64,000 bases of DNA from Clostridia bacterium (GTDB taxonomy: Bacteria; Bacillota; Clostridia; Oscillospirales; Acutalibacteraceae). Shown piece after piece: positions 46,707-55,083 of the stretch. The position numbers and the translations under genes were made by a program. The DNA is taken from contig JAFVSK010000023.1 in assembly GCA_017503785.1 (NCBI GenBank), positions 1-64,000 of the forward strand, given 5' to 3'. Under the pieces are notes generated by a model, which saw only the letters and a list, made by a program, of their open reading frames with translations, did no database searches and had not been told where the DNA came from. Position 1 is the stretch's first letter; each line of letters starts with the position of its first letter.

Positions 46707-47379
46707 ACCACACCTCCGCAATCAGCGGTGACGGATCGTAGCAGATGCCCTCGCAACGCAGTTCAATATGCACATGGTTGCCGGTGGAGTCGCCCGTGCT
46801 GCCCACCTTGGCCACGCTCTCCCCTGCCAGCGCGAGATCGCCCGCGCTACACAGCAGCACCGAGCAATGGGCATAGAGAATTTCCAGCGCAGCGGTGCGC
46901 ACGGTCACGTAATAGCCGTAGCTGGTATCCCACCCTGCCGCCGTGACGGTGCCGCTGTATACGGCGCGCAGCGGTGTTCCTGCCGGAGCGGCAACGTCGA
47001 TGCCGGTGTGAAAGCCTGTCCCGCCGCTTAGAGGATCGGTGCGGTAGCCAAAGGGTGAGGTCACACGCCCCTCCTCCAACGGCAGCACCGTGACCTGCGG
47101 TACGGCAAGCGGCGAAAAGGAGGCTCCGTCGGGCGGTGCCGTGACCGACACCGCCTCGCCCAACGGAATATCTTTACCCCCAACAGCTTCCTCTTCTTGA
47201 ACCAGCAGCGTTGCTAAGCCGTCATCCAGCATCCATTGCCGCAGCACGGTGCGCAACTGCTCCCAGCTTTGGCCACCGATCAAGCGAAACAGCAGCGCCA
47301 ACAGCAAAATCACACCGCACACGATGCTTTGTACCGCCAACAGAGAAAACCGCCCGGGTGTGCGGCGCGATTCTGCCAT
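46699..47379 (-). CDS. Membrane-anchored M23 (LytM) peptidase, SpoIVFA/SpoIIQ-like
   Basis: A 226-residue protein: one N-terminal helix (about 14-34), a linker and a LytM domain. Zinc and catalytic residues are all present (FHTGIDVAAP, LYAHC, NHVHIEL), so it could cleave peptidoglycan. Position between spoIVA and an M50 protease recalls SpoIVFA, which holds SpoIVFB in check; SpoIIQ is the alternative. AAGGAGGACTCACT precedes the ATG, 12 bases after spoIVA. Confidence 0.8.
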   Translation of the reverse strand: MAESRRTPGRFSLLAVQSIVCGVILLLALLFRLIGGQSWEQLRTVLRQWMLDDGLATLLVQEEEAVGGKDIPLGEAVSVTAPPDGASFSPLAVPQVTVLPLEEGRVTSPFGYRTDPLSGGTGFHTGIDVAAPAGTPLRAVYSGTVTAAGWDTSYGYYVTVRTAALEILYAHCSVLLCSAGDLALAGESVAKVGSTGDSTGNHVHIELRCEGICYDPSPLIAEVWYA

Positions 47380-47391
47380 AGTGAGTCCTCC

Positions 47392-48873
47392 TTAAACGAT
47401 AATGCAGATCAGTCCATTACAGCCCTCGTTGATGATACGCTCCACCGTATCCTTGAGCTTCAAGCGAGCATCGCCCGGCATACGGTACAATTTATTATGC
47501 AAGCCTTCGTTGACAAGGCCGTACAACGACGTACCGAAAATGTTGGAATCCCAAATCTTGGCCGGGTCGGCCTCAAACTCACGCAGCAAGTAGTTGACCA
47601 GTTCCTCTGACTGCTTTTCCGAGCCCACGATGGGGGCTACCTCGGTGGTAATATTGGCCTTCATTAAGTGGATGGACGGCGCCGTAGCACGCAAGCGCAC
47701 ACCGTAGCGGCCGCTCTGCTTGATGATCTCGGGCTCATCCAGCGACATTTCATCCAAAGCCGGCATAACGATCCCATAGCCGGTGGCCTCCACCTGCTCC
47801 AGTGCACCGCGAATCTTTTCGTATTGGCGGCGAATGGCGGCCAGCTCGTTCATGCGCGTCATCAGCTCGCCCTCATCGGCCACCGCAATACCCGTGGTTT
47901 CACTGAGCACTTGATAAAACAGTTCCGGCAACACCGACAGCTCAACGACGCCACTGCCGCTGCCGAGATCGACCGTATCCAGACCCACGTGGCTTACGTA
48001 TTCGTGATCGGCCAATAAGCGGCCAATACCTTCCAGTTCGCGGATCTTGGACACACCGCCCACCGATTCACGCACGGCATTCACAATGCTGCGACGAACC
48101 GGATGCTCACGGTCGAGCGCCATCACCCACGGCGGCATTTTGAAGCCGATGCGGTTCACAGGAAATTCGAACAGCACGGTTTCCAAAATTTCGCGGATCT
48201 TCTCCTCGCTGATCTCCAAGCAGTTCACCGGGCAAACCGGCACGCCGTAGACTTCGCTCATTTCGGCACACAGCGCCGCCGTGGCAGCGCTGCTCGGATC
48301 GGTGGTGTTGAGCAGCACAGCAAACGGCTTGCCGAGCGCCTGCAGCTCTCCGATCACACGCGCCTCGGCCTCGGCGTATTCGGCGCGCGGAATTTCGGTA
48401 ATGCTACCATCGGTGGTGATGACCAGCCCAATGGTGGAATGCTCGGCAATGACCTTTTGCGTACCGACCTCGGCTGCCATATTAAACGGCACCTCTTCAT
48501 CGAACCACGGCGTTTTCACCATGCGCGGGGCGTTTTCTTCAATATACCCCAGCGCCGACGGCACCACGTAGCCCACGCAATCGATCATGCGCACCTTCAT
48601 TTCCGCCGCACCGCTTACCGTGATTCCCACCGCCTGTTCGGGAATGAACTTGGGCTCGGTAGTCATAATGGTGCGCCCTGCCGACGACTGCGGCAGCTCA
48701 TCCACGGCCCGCTCGCGGCTGTATTCGCTGTCGATGTTGGGCAGCACCAACGTATCCATAAACTGCTTAATAAACGTAGACTTGCCCGTGCGCACCGGAC
48801 CGACTACCCCAATATAAATATCTCCGCCGGTCCGTGTGGCGATATCCTGATATATGCTGTTGCTCGTTGTCAT
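47392..48873 (-). CDS. spoIVA: Stage IV sporulation protein A, spore coat ATPase
   Basis: A 493-residue SpoIVA, essentially the same length as the Bacillus protein (492). The N-terminal Walker A is GPVRTGKST, followed by MIDCVGYVVPSA; a middle domain and the membrane-targeting tail (SLYGLVNEGLHNKLYRMPGDARLKLKDTVERIINEG) are intact. It polymerises with ATP on the forespore surface to form the coat base. ATG 48873 has GGAGGAAGGATC upstream. A hallmark of endospore formers. Confidence 0.97.
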   Translation of the reverse strand: MTTSNSIYQDIATRTGGDIYIGVVGPVRTGKSTFIKQFMDTLVLPNIDSEYSRERAVDELPQSSAGRTIMTTEPKFIPEQAVGITVSGAAEMKVRMIDCVGYVVPSALGYIEENAPRMVKTPWFDEEVPFNMAAEVGTQKVIAEHSTIGLVITTDGSITEIPRAEYAEAEARVIGELQALGKPFAVLLNTTDPSSAATAALCAEMSEVYGVPVCPVNCLEISEEKIREILETVLFEFPVNRIGFKMPPWVMALDREHPVRRSIVNAVRESVGGVSKIRELEGIGRLLADHEYVSHVGLDTVDLGSGSGVVELSVLPELFYQVLSETTGIAVADEGELMTRMNELAAIRRQYEKIRGALEQVEATGYGIVMPALDEMSLDEPEIIKQSGRYGVRLRATAPSIHLMKANITTEVAPIVGSEKQSEELVNYLLREFEADPAKIWDSNIFGTSLYGLVNEGLHNKLYRMPGDARLKLKDTVERIINEGCNGLICIIV

Positions 48874-48905
48874 GATCCTTCCTCCGCTCACATCGTTGTT
48901 TGTAC

Positions 48906-48935
48906 ATTCCTATGAACGTGGGACAGCGTTTATGA
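48906..48935 (-). promoter_or_regulatory. Candidate sigma-E promoter of spoIVA
   Basis: Minus-strand TCATAAA (48929-48935), about 14 bases, then CATAGGAAT (48906-48914), placed about 30 bases before the ATG. It resembles the sigma-E pattern ATAtt...CATAcAAT, but with two mismatches in the -10. Confidence 0.4.
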
Positions 48936-48939
48936 CAAG

Positions 48940-48985
48940 CCACAAAAGAAAACCGCATCGCAAGCCGTTGCTTGCGATGCGGTTT
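48940..48985 (-). terminator. Terminator after the U32 peptidase gene
   Basis: 15-base-pair stem (48950-48964 with 48971-48985) followed on the minus strand by TTTTCTTTTG. Confidence 0.9.
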
Positions 48986-48988
48986 GGT

Positions 48989-51019
48989 TTATTCTACGCC
49001 GCGCTTATACAGACCGCGGGTGAAGGCGGCAGGCGGTGTGCCGCCGCTGCGGTATTCCTTTAGCACCGCGGACACCCTGTCGGGGTCTTCGTCGGTGAAA
49101 TGCAAATACTGAAAGGCCAGCTTCGGAAGCTCGTGCAGCCGATCGGCTAAATACAGCGGCACCGCATTCAGCAGCTCGCTGCAGCCACCGTTACAACGCA
49201 CCGGGAAGCGAGCGCCCATACGGTCGACAAGCTCGCTGCCGCCGTTACACGAAGCACAGCCCTTGGCAGCAGAAGCCGGACAATTGCGCAGCAGCATCAA
49301 CGGTTGGCGGCCATAGGCAAACAAGCCGACACAGCCCCCGTTTTCGGCAAAGCGCAGCTGCGGAAACGTAAGCTCGAACGAGGCAATGGCTGCGACGGCA
49401 CCGTCTTCGGCGGCAGCAGCCAACGATTCGGTGTTGGTAACGTTCCAAAACGCGCCTGCCACCGGGGCTAACCCTGCTTCGCGCGCCAGCGGTACGGCGC
49501 CCACGTTGTTGCACAGTGCAAACGCGGCACCGGCTTTGGCTGCTTCGTGCAAGGCACGGCGCGTGGCCTCTTCCCTGCCAAACAGTCCGCGCGGGATCTC
49601 TACACCCCACCGCGGCACCGACGGCGTGCAGCCCAGCGGCACGATCCAGCTATCGGCATCGCCCGTGATCTGTTCGGCGCGTTCCACACGTGCCACCAAG
49701 CCATGGAGCAGCCCCGAGGGCAACACAGCTTTGGGTGGCAGGGTTGCCGTATATTCCACGGTGCGCGGCTTACCGCGGCGCAGGGACAATTCTTCCAACG
49801 CCGTGCGGCGCAGCGCATTGAGTGCCGAGAGCGGCACCGACGGTTCAGCCTCAACCGTTACCGTGGCCGTGAACGGCGTGCCGCCCGTTTTTCCCAACTG
49901 GGCTTTGACACGGTCGGCTTCCAGAGCGCGCTCGGTAACAGGCGTATCTGCAGGCGCCGTAACCGCAACGACGTTGCCCTCATTATCGGCAGCCGTTAAG
50001 GTGAGCGGCGACTCGGTTAACGTGAAATGTACGGGAACACGCGGCACCTCGCGGTCGTACAGGCGGGACAGTCGCGACAGCACCGCCGACGAGGCTACAT
50101 CCTCTTGACGGCGGCTTCCGAACATGGCCGCGGTGCGCTTGCCGGTGAAATAACCATCGGTAAAGCCGGAACGCGAAAACACCGCCGCCAAATCCTCGGT
50201 TAGCACGGCATCGGGCGTTTCGCCGTCCAATAAACGGCGAAGCACCGCCGTGGCGGCGGCCACGTATTCAGGGCGCTTCATGCGCCCTTCGATCTTCAGC
50301 GAGGAAACACCCAACTCACGCAGGGCATCCAAATGGGCGTACAGCGATTGATCTTTTAAGCTGAGCGCCGCCTCGCCCTCTCGCGGAGCACGGCCCACAG
50401 CCCACGGCAAACGGCAAGGCTGTGCACACAAGCCACGGTTGCCGCTGCGCCCACCAAGCAGTGCCGACAATTCACATTGTCCCGACACGCTCATGCACAG
50501 CGCCCCGTGCACAAACACCTCTAATTCGCAGCCCAGATCGCGGCAGGCGGCAATTTCGTCACATGTCATTTCGCGGGCAAGCACCACGCGAGAAAAGCCT
50601 GCATCACGCAGGGTCGCAACGCCTGCCGGCGTGTGGCAGGACAGTTGTGTGGAGGCGTGCAACGGCATTGCAGGAGCGGCGGCGTGCAGCAAGCGAGCCA
50701 AGCCGCGATCCTGCACGATAAGGGCATCCACACCCGCGGCGCAGGCAGCCTCGGCAATACGCAGGGCTTCGGGAAGCTCACGGTCGCGCACCAGCGTGTT
50801 CAGCGCCAAGTGCACCTTGACGCCGCGCGTATGACAAAACGACACCGCCTCCTCCAAGGAGCAGGCCGCATCATCGGTGGGATCTATGGAAAAATTGCGG
50901 GCGTTGCGGCGGGCGTTAAACATGCCCACCCCGAGATACACCGCATCCGCGCCCGCGCGAACAGCGGCAACCAGCGACTCATAGGAGCCTGCCGGTGATA
51001 ACAGCTCCGGCTTCATCAC
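48989..51019 (-). CDS. U32-family peptidase (YegQ/RlhA-like) with DUF3656
   Basis: A 676-residue protein. The N-terminal U32 domain begins PELLSPAGSYESLVAAVRAGADAVYLG and has the signature EVFVHGALCMSVSGQCELSALLGGRSGNRGLCAQPC, with Cys residues that hold an Fe-S cluster in tRNA/rRNA hydroxylases of the family. A DUF3656 domain and a second U32-like half follow (about 350-620). Some relatives hydroxylate C2501 of 23S rRNA. GTG 51019 or ATG 51016 start; AAAGGAG about ten bases upstream. Confidence 0.88.
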   Translation of the reverse strand: MMKPELLSPAGSYESLVAAVRAGADAVYLGVGMFNARRNARNFSIDPTDDAACSLEEAVSFCHTRGVKVHLALNTLVRDRELPEALRIAEAACAAGVDALIVQDRGLARLLHAAAPAMPLHASTQLSCHTPAGVATLRDAGFSRVVLAREMTCDEIAACRDLGCELEVFVHGALCMSVSGQCELSALLGGRSGNRGLCAQPCRLPWAVGRAPREGEAALSLKDQSLYAHLDALRELGVSSLKIEGRMKRPEYVAAATAVLRRLLDGETPDAVLTEDLAAVFSRSGFTDGYFTGKRTAAMFGSRRQEDVASSAVLSRLSRLYDREVPRVPVHFTLTESPLTLTAADNEGNVVAVTAPADTPVTERALEADRVKAQLGKTGGTPFTATVTVEAEPSVPLSALNALRRTALEELSLRRGKPRTVEYTATLPPKAVLPSGLLHGLVARVERAEQITGDADSWIVPLGCTPSVPRWGVEIPRGLFGREEATRRALHEAAKAGAAFALCNNVGAVPLAREAGLAPVAGAFWNVTNTESLAAAAEDGAVAAIASFELTFPQLRFAENGGCVGLFAYGRQPLMLLRNCPASAAKGCASCNGGSELVDRMGARFPVRCNGGCSELLNAVPLYLADRLHELPKLAFQYLHFTDEDPDRVSAVLKEYRSGGTPPAAFTRGLYKRGVE

Positions 51020-51034
51020 GGCGCATCTGCTCCT

Positions 51035-51517
51035 TTACTTATGGTATTTACCGCCCGAGGCAATGTGAAACGCACGGTACAACTGCTCCAGCGTTAAAAT
51101 GCGGGCCAGCTGGTGCGGAAAGGTCATGGGGGAAAACGACAGCCTCAGCCGCGCTTCACGCTTGACCGCCTCCGACAAGCCGAACGAGCCGCCGATGACC
51201 AGCGCCACGTGGCTGACACCATCGACCGTCCAGGAGGACAGCTGCTTAGACAATGCCTCCGAGGGCATTTCCTTGCCCTCAATACACAGCGCAATCAGCG
51301 AGGCACCTGCAGGAATGTGCGACAGCAACCGCCGACCCTCGGCCTCGATGGCAGCCGTGATCTGTGCCGGCGAGGGAGCATCGGGCAGGCGTTCTTCGGC
51401 AACCTCGATAATCTGCAAGCGGCAGAAAGCCCCCAGGCGTTTTTCATATTCGGCGCAGGCTTCGCGCCAATAACGTTCCTTTAACTTGCCGACGCAAGCG
51501 AGTGTGACTGTAAGCAC
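51035..51517 (-). CDS. rlmH: 23S rRNA pseudouridine(1915)-N3-methyltransferase
   Basis: A 160-residue SPOUT methyltransferase. GKLKERYWREACAEYEKRL, the knot region FVIGG-type (ALVIGGSFGLSEAVK) and the C-terminal AFHIASGGKYHK are diagnostic. GTG start with AAAGGAGGAAGAGC upstream. Confidence 0.96.
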   Translation of the reverse strand: MLTVTLACVGKLKERYWREACAEYEKRLGAFCRLQIIEVAEERLPDAPSPAQITAAIEAEGRRLLSHIPAGASLIALCIEGKEMPSEALSKQLSSWTVDGVSHVALVIGGSFGLSEAVKREARLRLSFSPMTFPHQLARILTLEQLYRAFHIASGGKYHK

Positions 51518-51529
51518 GCTCTTCCTCCT

Positions 51530-52318
51530 TTAAAACACCAAGTACGATTGTTCGTTTTCGGGCGGGGCCACCTTTAACACGTAATCAATATTTTCGGTGA
51601 GACCGCAGGCACAAAGCTCGGCCTGTGCCGTGGCATAAGCGAGCTCGGGTATGTTGTTTTCACGACTGACGTGACCCAAGAAAATGCGCGTGGTACCCTC
51701 GCGCACCAGGCTTGGCAATTCGCGCGAGCAGGCCACGTTGGACAGATGGCCGCGATCGGATAGGATGCGCCGCTTGAGCGGATACGGATAGGGGCCGTTT
51801 TCCAGCATGCGAACGTCGTGATTGGATTCGATATGTATGAGATCACAGCCACGCAAATGATCGCGCACGGTTTGGGTGACCACGCCAAGGTCGGTGGCAA
51901 TACCGACACAGCGATCGTCCGGCAAAACGATGCGGTAGCCGTAGCTTTCACGGCAATCGTGCGAGGTGGCAAACGGAATGACCGTAAATTCACCGATCTG
52001 CTGATCTTCGGTTAAGGGGATGCACAGCGTTTGCGGATCCAGTGCGCCTGCGGCGCGCAGCGCAGCACAGGTGCCTTCACTGGCATAGACAGGCACCCGA
52101 AAGCGTTTGCAAAACACGCGCAGGCCGCTGATATGATCGACGTGCTCATGCGTGACCAGCACTGCACGAATGGAGCCGGGATCAATTTCGCGTGCCCACA
52201 AAGCGCGCTCGATGCGGCGAGCGCTGACACCGGCATCGACCAGCAAGCCTGCTTCGCCGGTGCCGACATAGAGGCAGTTGCCGCTGCTGCCGCTGAATAA
52301 AGGACAAAACCGTGCCAT
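51530..52318 (-). CDS. WalJ/YycJ-type metallo-beta-lactamase-fold hydrolase
   Basis: A 262-residue MBL-fold enzyme with the metal motif THEHVDHISG and further ligands (SHDCRES, ATDLGVV, LGHVSREN). It matches WalJ/YycJ, an exonuclease-like protein often near rlmH and walKR. No walKR here. AAGGAACGGTT precedes the ATG. Confidence 0.88.
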   Translation of the reverse strand: MARFCPLFSGSSGNCLYVGTGEAGLLVDAGVSARRIERALWAREIDPGSIRAVLVTHEHVDHISGLRVFCKRFRVPVYASEGTCAALRAAGALDPQTLCIPLTEDQQIGEFTVIPFATSHDCRESYGYRIVLPDDRCVGIATDLGVVTQTVRDHLRGCDLIHIESNHDVRMLENGPYPYPLKRRILSDRGHLSNVACSRELPSLVREGTTRIFLGHVSRENNIPELAYATAQAELCACGLTENIDYVLKVAPPENEQSYLVF

Positions 52319-52332
52319 AACCGTTCCTTTCT

Positions 52333-52367
52333 TAAAAAACGGCGCACACTACTGCAAGTGTGCGCCG
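52333..52367 (-). terminator. Terminator of murA
   Basis: 11-base-pair stem (52340-52350 with 52357-52367) followed on the minus strand by TTTTTT. Confidence 0.9.
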
Positions 52368-52379
52368 CTGACCGTTTGT

Positions 52380-53666
52380 TTATTGTGCTGTTTGCAACGC
52401 CGGTTCGTCTTCGGAAACACGGCGGATATCGGCGCCGAGACCACGAAGCTTTTCTACCAGATCTTCATAGCCGCGTTCGATATATTGGATATCTTCAATT
52501 TCGGTAACACCGTGGGCAGCCATTGCTGCAATGACCATGGCTGCGCCGGCGCGCAGGTCCATGGCTTTCACGGGTGCGGCCGTTAAGTGAGGAACGCCCT
52601 GAATGACGGCAAGCTTGCCATCGACTTGAATTTCTGCGCCCATGCGGCGAAGCTCATCCACATAGCGATAGCGATTTTCCCACACGCCCTCGTTGATGAT
52701 GCTTGTCCCTTCCGCCATGGACAGCAGCACCGCAATTTGGGGCTGCATATCGGTGGGAAAACCGGGATGCGGCATGGTTTTTACATTGCAATGGCGCAAG
52801 AAATTACCGGCAGAAACGCGGATCTCTTCGTCAAACTCCTCGATTTCGGCGCCCATTTCCTGCAGTTTGGCGGTAATGGATTCCAAATGCTTGGGAATGA
52901 CGTTGCGTACCGTAACATCGCCACCTGTGGCCACCGCTGCCGCCATGTAGGTGCCGGCTTCGATTTGGTCGGGAATAATGGAATAGGTGGTGCCGTACAA
53001 GCGGTTCACGCCGCGCACCTTAATAACGTCGGTACCGGCGCCGCGAATATCGGCACCCATGGAGTTTAAGAAGTTGGCCAAGTCCACAATGTGGGGTTCC
53101 TTGGCGGCGTTTTCAATCACGGTGATACCCTCGGCGTACACGGCCGCCAGCATGATGTTGACGGTGGCACCGACGGAAACCATATCGAGGTAGACCGAAT
53201 TGCCCACCAGCGAATCGGCGCAAGCGCTGATCATGCCGTTTTTCATGGGCAGCACCTGTGCACCCAACGCGGTGAAGCCTTTTAAGTGTTGGTCGATGGG
53301 GCGCACGCCGAAATAGCAGCCGCCCGGCATGGGAACACTGGCTTTACCGAACCGGCCCAGCAGTGCGCCGATGAAGTAGTACGAGGCGCGCATTTTCTTG
53401 GCCAGATCGTGCGGCACCGTTTGCGTGACGATGGTGCGCGAATCAATTTCGACGGTGTGCTTATCAATACGCGACACCGTGGCACCCAGAGAATTTAAAA
53501 TCTCCAATGCGGTATCGACGTCGGCAATGTTCGGAATGTTTTCTATGCGGCACACGCCGTTGGCAAGCACCGTAGCCGGCAAAATTGCCACCACGGCGTT
53601 CTTGGCGCCGCTGATATCTACCGTGCCGGTTAAGCGCCGTTCACCGCAGATGATATACTTGTCCAA
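52380..53666 (-). CDS. murA: UDP-N-acetylglucosamine 1-carboxyvinyltransferase
   Basis: A 428-residue MurA, first committed step of peptidoglycan synthesis. SGAKNAVVAILPAT carries the active lysine region, and MPGGCYFGVRPIDQHLKGF holds the catalytic cysteine targeted by fosfomycin. RYVDELRRMGA and DLRAGAAMVIAAMAA are also conserved. I chose TTG 53666, eight bases after GGGAG; a longer in-frame start at 53684 would place that site inside. Own promoter. Confidence 0.95.
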   Translation of the reverse strand: MDKYIICGERRLTGTVDISGAKNAVVAILPATVLANGVCRIENIPNIADVDTALEILNSLGATVSRIDKHTVEIDSRTIVTQTVPHDLAKKMRASYYFIGALLGRFGKASVPMPGGCYFGVRPIDQHLKGFTALGAQVLPMKNGMISACADSLVGNSVYLDMVSVGATVNIMLAAVYAEGITVIENAAKEPHIVDLANFLNSMGADIRGAGTDVIKVRGVNRLYGTTYSIIPDQIEAGTYMAAAVATGGDVTVRNVIPKHLESITAKLQEMGAEIEEFDEEIRVSAGNFLRHCNVKTMPHPGFPTDMQPQIAVLLSMAEGTSIINEGVWENRYRYVDELRRMGAEIQVDGKLAVIQGVPHLTAAPVKAMDLRAGAAMVIAAMAAHGVTEIEDIQYIERGYEDLVEKLRGLGADIRRVSEDEPALQTAQ

Positions 53667-53760
53667 AATACCCACTCCCTGCAAGCTTGATGGTAATGTT
53701 CGCTATGTAGGATGGCTGTTTATCAAGGGAAAGTATGCCCCTTGCTATACTCCACCAAAC

Positions 53761-53788
53761 AGTATACCATAGTTTTTAGAAAAATCAA
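53761..53788 (-). promoter_or_regulatory. Promoter of murA
   Basis: Minus-strand TTGATT (53783-53788), a 16-base spacer and extended -10 TGGTATACT (TATACT at 53761-53766). Confidence 0.7.
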
Positions 53789-53908
53789 ACATTTTCTGTA
53801 AAAATCCTGATTTTTTTCTTGAAAACCACTACATATAGTATGGGCATTACTTTAGCAGCTTAACCGCGAAAGGTTTTTCCACCGACAAAGTACACCATTT
53901 TTTGACAA

Positions 53909-54562
53909 TTAAAAGCCCAGCGGCTCGTCCACCAAAATGACCTTGATGCGGCCGGCCGTGCGCTGCTTGCCCAGTGTGAGATACGAACAGCAAATGCGCG
54001 CCGGACTGCTGCAGCCGTCGGCGGCGTTGGGACTATCTGCTGCCACGCAGATACCGGTGGTAGCGCACGGTGTGGCGCAGCCCAAACGGGCGGTGTTTTT
54101 CGGCGCGGCGATCGTTTTTACACGGCGCTGTGCGGCGGCGATATCCTCCACCAGCTTATTGCGGCCGACAACAAGCACGACGGTGCGCGGACCGTAGCAC
54201 AAGGCTGCAATGCGGTTGGCGTTACCGTCGACACAATAGATCTCGCCCTGTGCGGTAACGGCGTTGGCCGAGCACAGATACACATCGGCGCCCAAACTGG
54301 CAACGAAAATTTCGCGAATTTGCTCCGGTGTAAGGCCGGGGACGTAGCGATCATAAAAGCGGTAGTCACCGTTTCGCAGCAACGGCAGGACGTTGGTCTC
54401 CTCCAAGGTACGTGAGCCGCCTACGGCCACGGTATCACCCGGTTTCAAGAGAGTACGCAATGTCGGTACCACCTCGGCGGCGGTACCGACACACAGGACA
54501 TCCATATTGTTGCGGCGCAGTGCCTCCGCTACGCTTTGAAGCGTAACAGACGTGCTGCTCAT
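53909..54562 (-). CDS. LUD-domain (DUF162) protein, lactate-utilisation-like
   Basis: A 217-residue protein with the LUD core PGDTVAVGGSRTLEE, LGADVYLCSANAVTAQGEI and NRIAAL...VVLVVGRNK. A Cys-rich C-terminal stretch (CATPCATTGIC...CSSPARICC) follows, as in the stand-alone LUD subfamily. LutC relatives take part in lactate oxidation, but LutA and LutB are absent here. ATG 54562 lies two bases before the rpiB stop codon's end. Confidence 0.85.
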   Translation of the reverse strand: MSSTSVTLQSVAEALRRNNMDVLCVGTAAEVVPTLRTLLKPGDTVAVGGSRTLEETNVLPLLRNGDYRFYDRYVPGLTPEQIREIFVASLGADVYLCSANAVTAQGEIYCVDGNANRIAALCYGPRTVVLVVGRNKLVEDIAAAQRRVKTIAAPKNTARLGCATPCATTGICVAADSPNAADGCSSPARICCSYLTLGKQRTAGRIKVILVDEPLGF

Positions 54563-54563
54563 A

Positions 54564-55010
54564 TTACAGCACCTCGCCGTTTTCCAGTGCGGTGATGAGA
54601 TCGACACGGCGCTGATGGCGGCCGCCCTCGAACTCGGTGGTTAAAAACACGCGCACGATCTCCTTAGCCAGTTCGGGACCGGTGACGCGGGCGCCGATGG
54701 CAAGCACGTTGGCGTCGTTATGCTGACGCGTGAGCGAAGCCGACAGCGGCTCGCTGCACAGCGCGCAGCGCACGCCCTTGACCTTGTTGGCGGAAATGCT
54801 GATGCCGATGCCGGTGCCGCAAATGACGATGCCCTTTTCACATTCGCCCGAGGCTACGGCATAGGCGGCGCGGGAACCGTACACGGGGTAATCGACACTG
54901 GCAGCGGTGTCGGTGCCGAAGTCCTTATACGTATAGCCCATTTCGGTGAGCAGCGCTTTGATCTCTTCTTTTAACGCCGGACCGGCGTGGTCGCATGCAA
55001 TAGCAATCAT
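54564..55010 (-). CDS. rpiB: Ribose-5-phosphate isomerase B
   Basis: A 148-residue RpiB interconverting ribose- and ribulose-5-phosphate. ACDHAGPALKEEIK, DYPVYG and the catalytic Cys in IVICGTGIGISISANK are present; RQHNDANVLAIGARV closes the fold. GGAGAGTTTATT precedes the ATG. Next to a LUD gene. Confidence 0.94.
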   Translation of the reverse strand: MIAIACDHAGPALKEEIKALLTEMGYTYKDFGTDTAASVDYPVYGSRAAYAVASGECEKGIVICGTGIGISISANKVKGVRCALCSEPLSASLTRQHNDANVLAIGARVTGPELAKEIVRVFLTTEFEGGRHQRRVDLITALENGEVL

Positions 55011-55041
55011 AATAAACTCTCCTCAACTTGCAAAAATTTCA

Positions 55042-55074
55042 AAAAAAGGAAACGGGAGACCCGTTTCCTTTTTT
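55042..55074 (-). terminator. Terminator after the IspH-S1 gene
   Basis: 15-base-pair stem AAAAAAGGAAACGGG with AGA loop; A-run and T-run on the two sides. Confidence 0.92.
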
Positions 55075-55083
55075 GGTTTTTGA

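Noticed and set aside
53789-53908. Hidden small gene between the LUD gene and murA
   Set aside because: No frame over 20 codons with a ribosome binding site on either strand; only A/T-rich promoter DNA.
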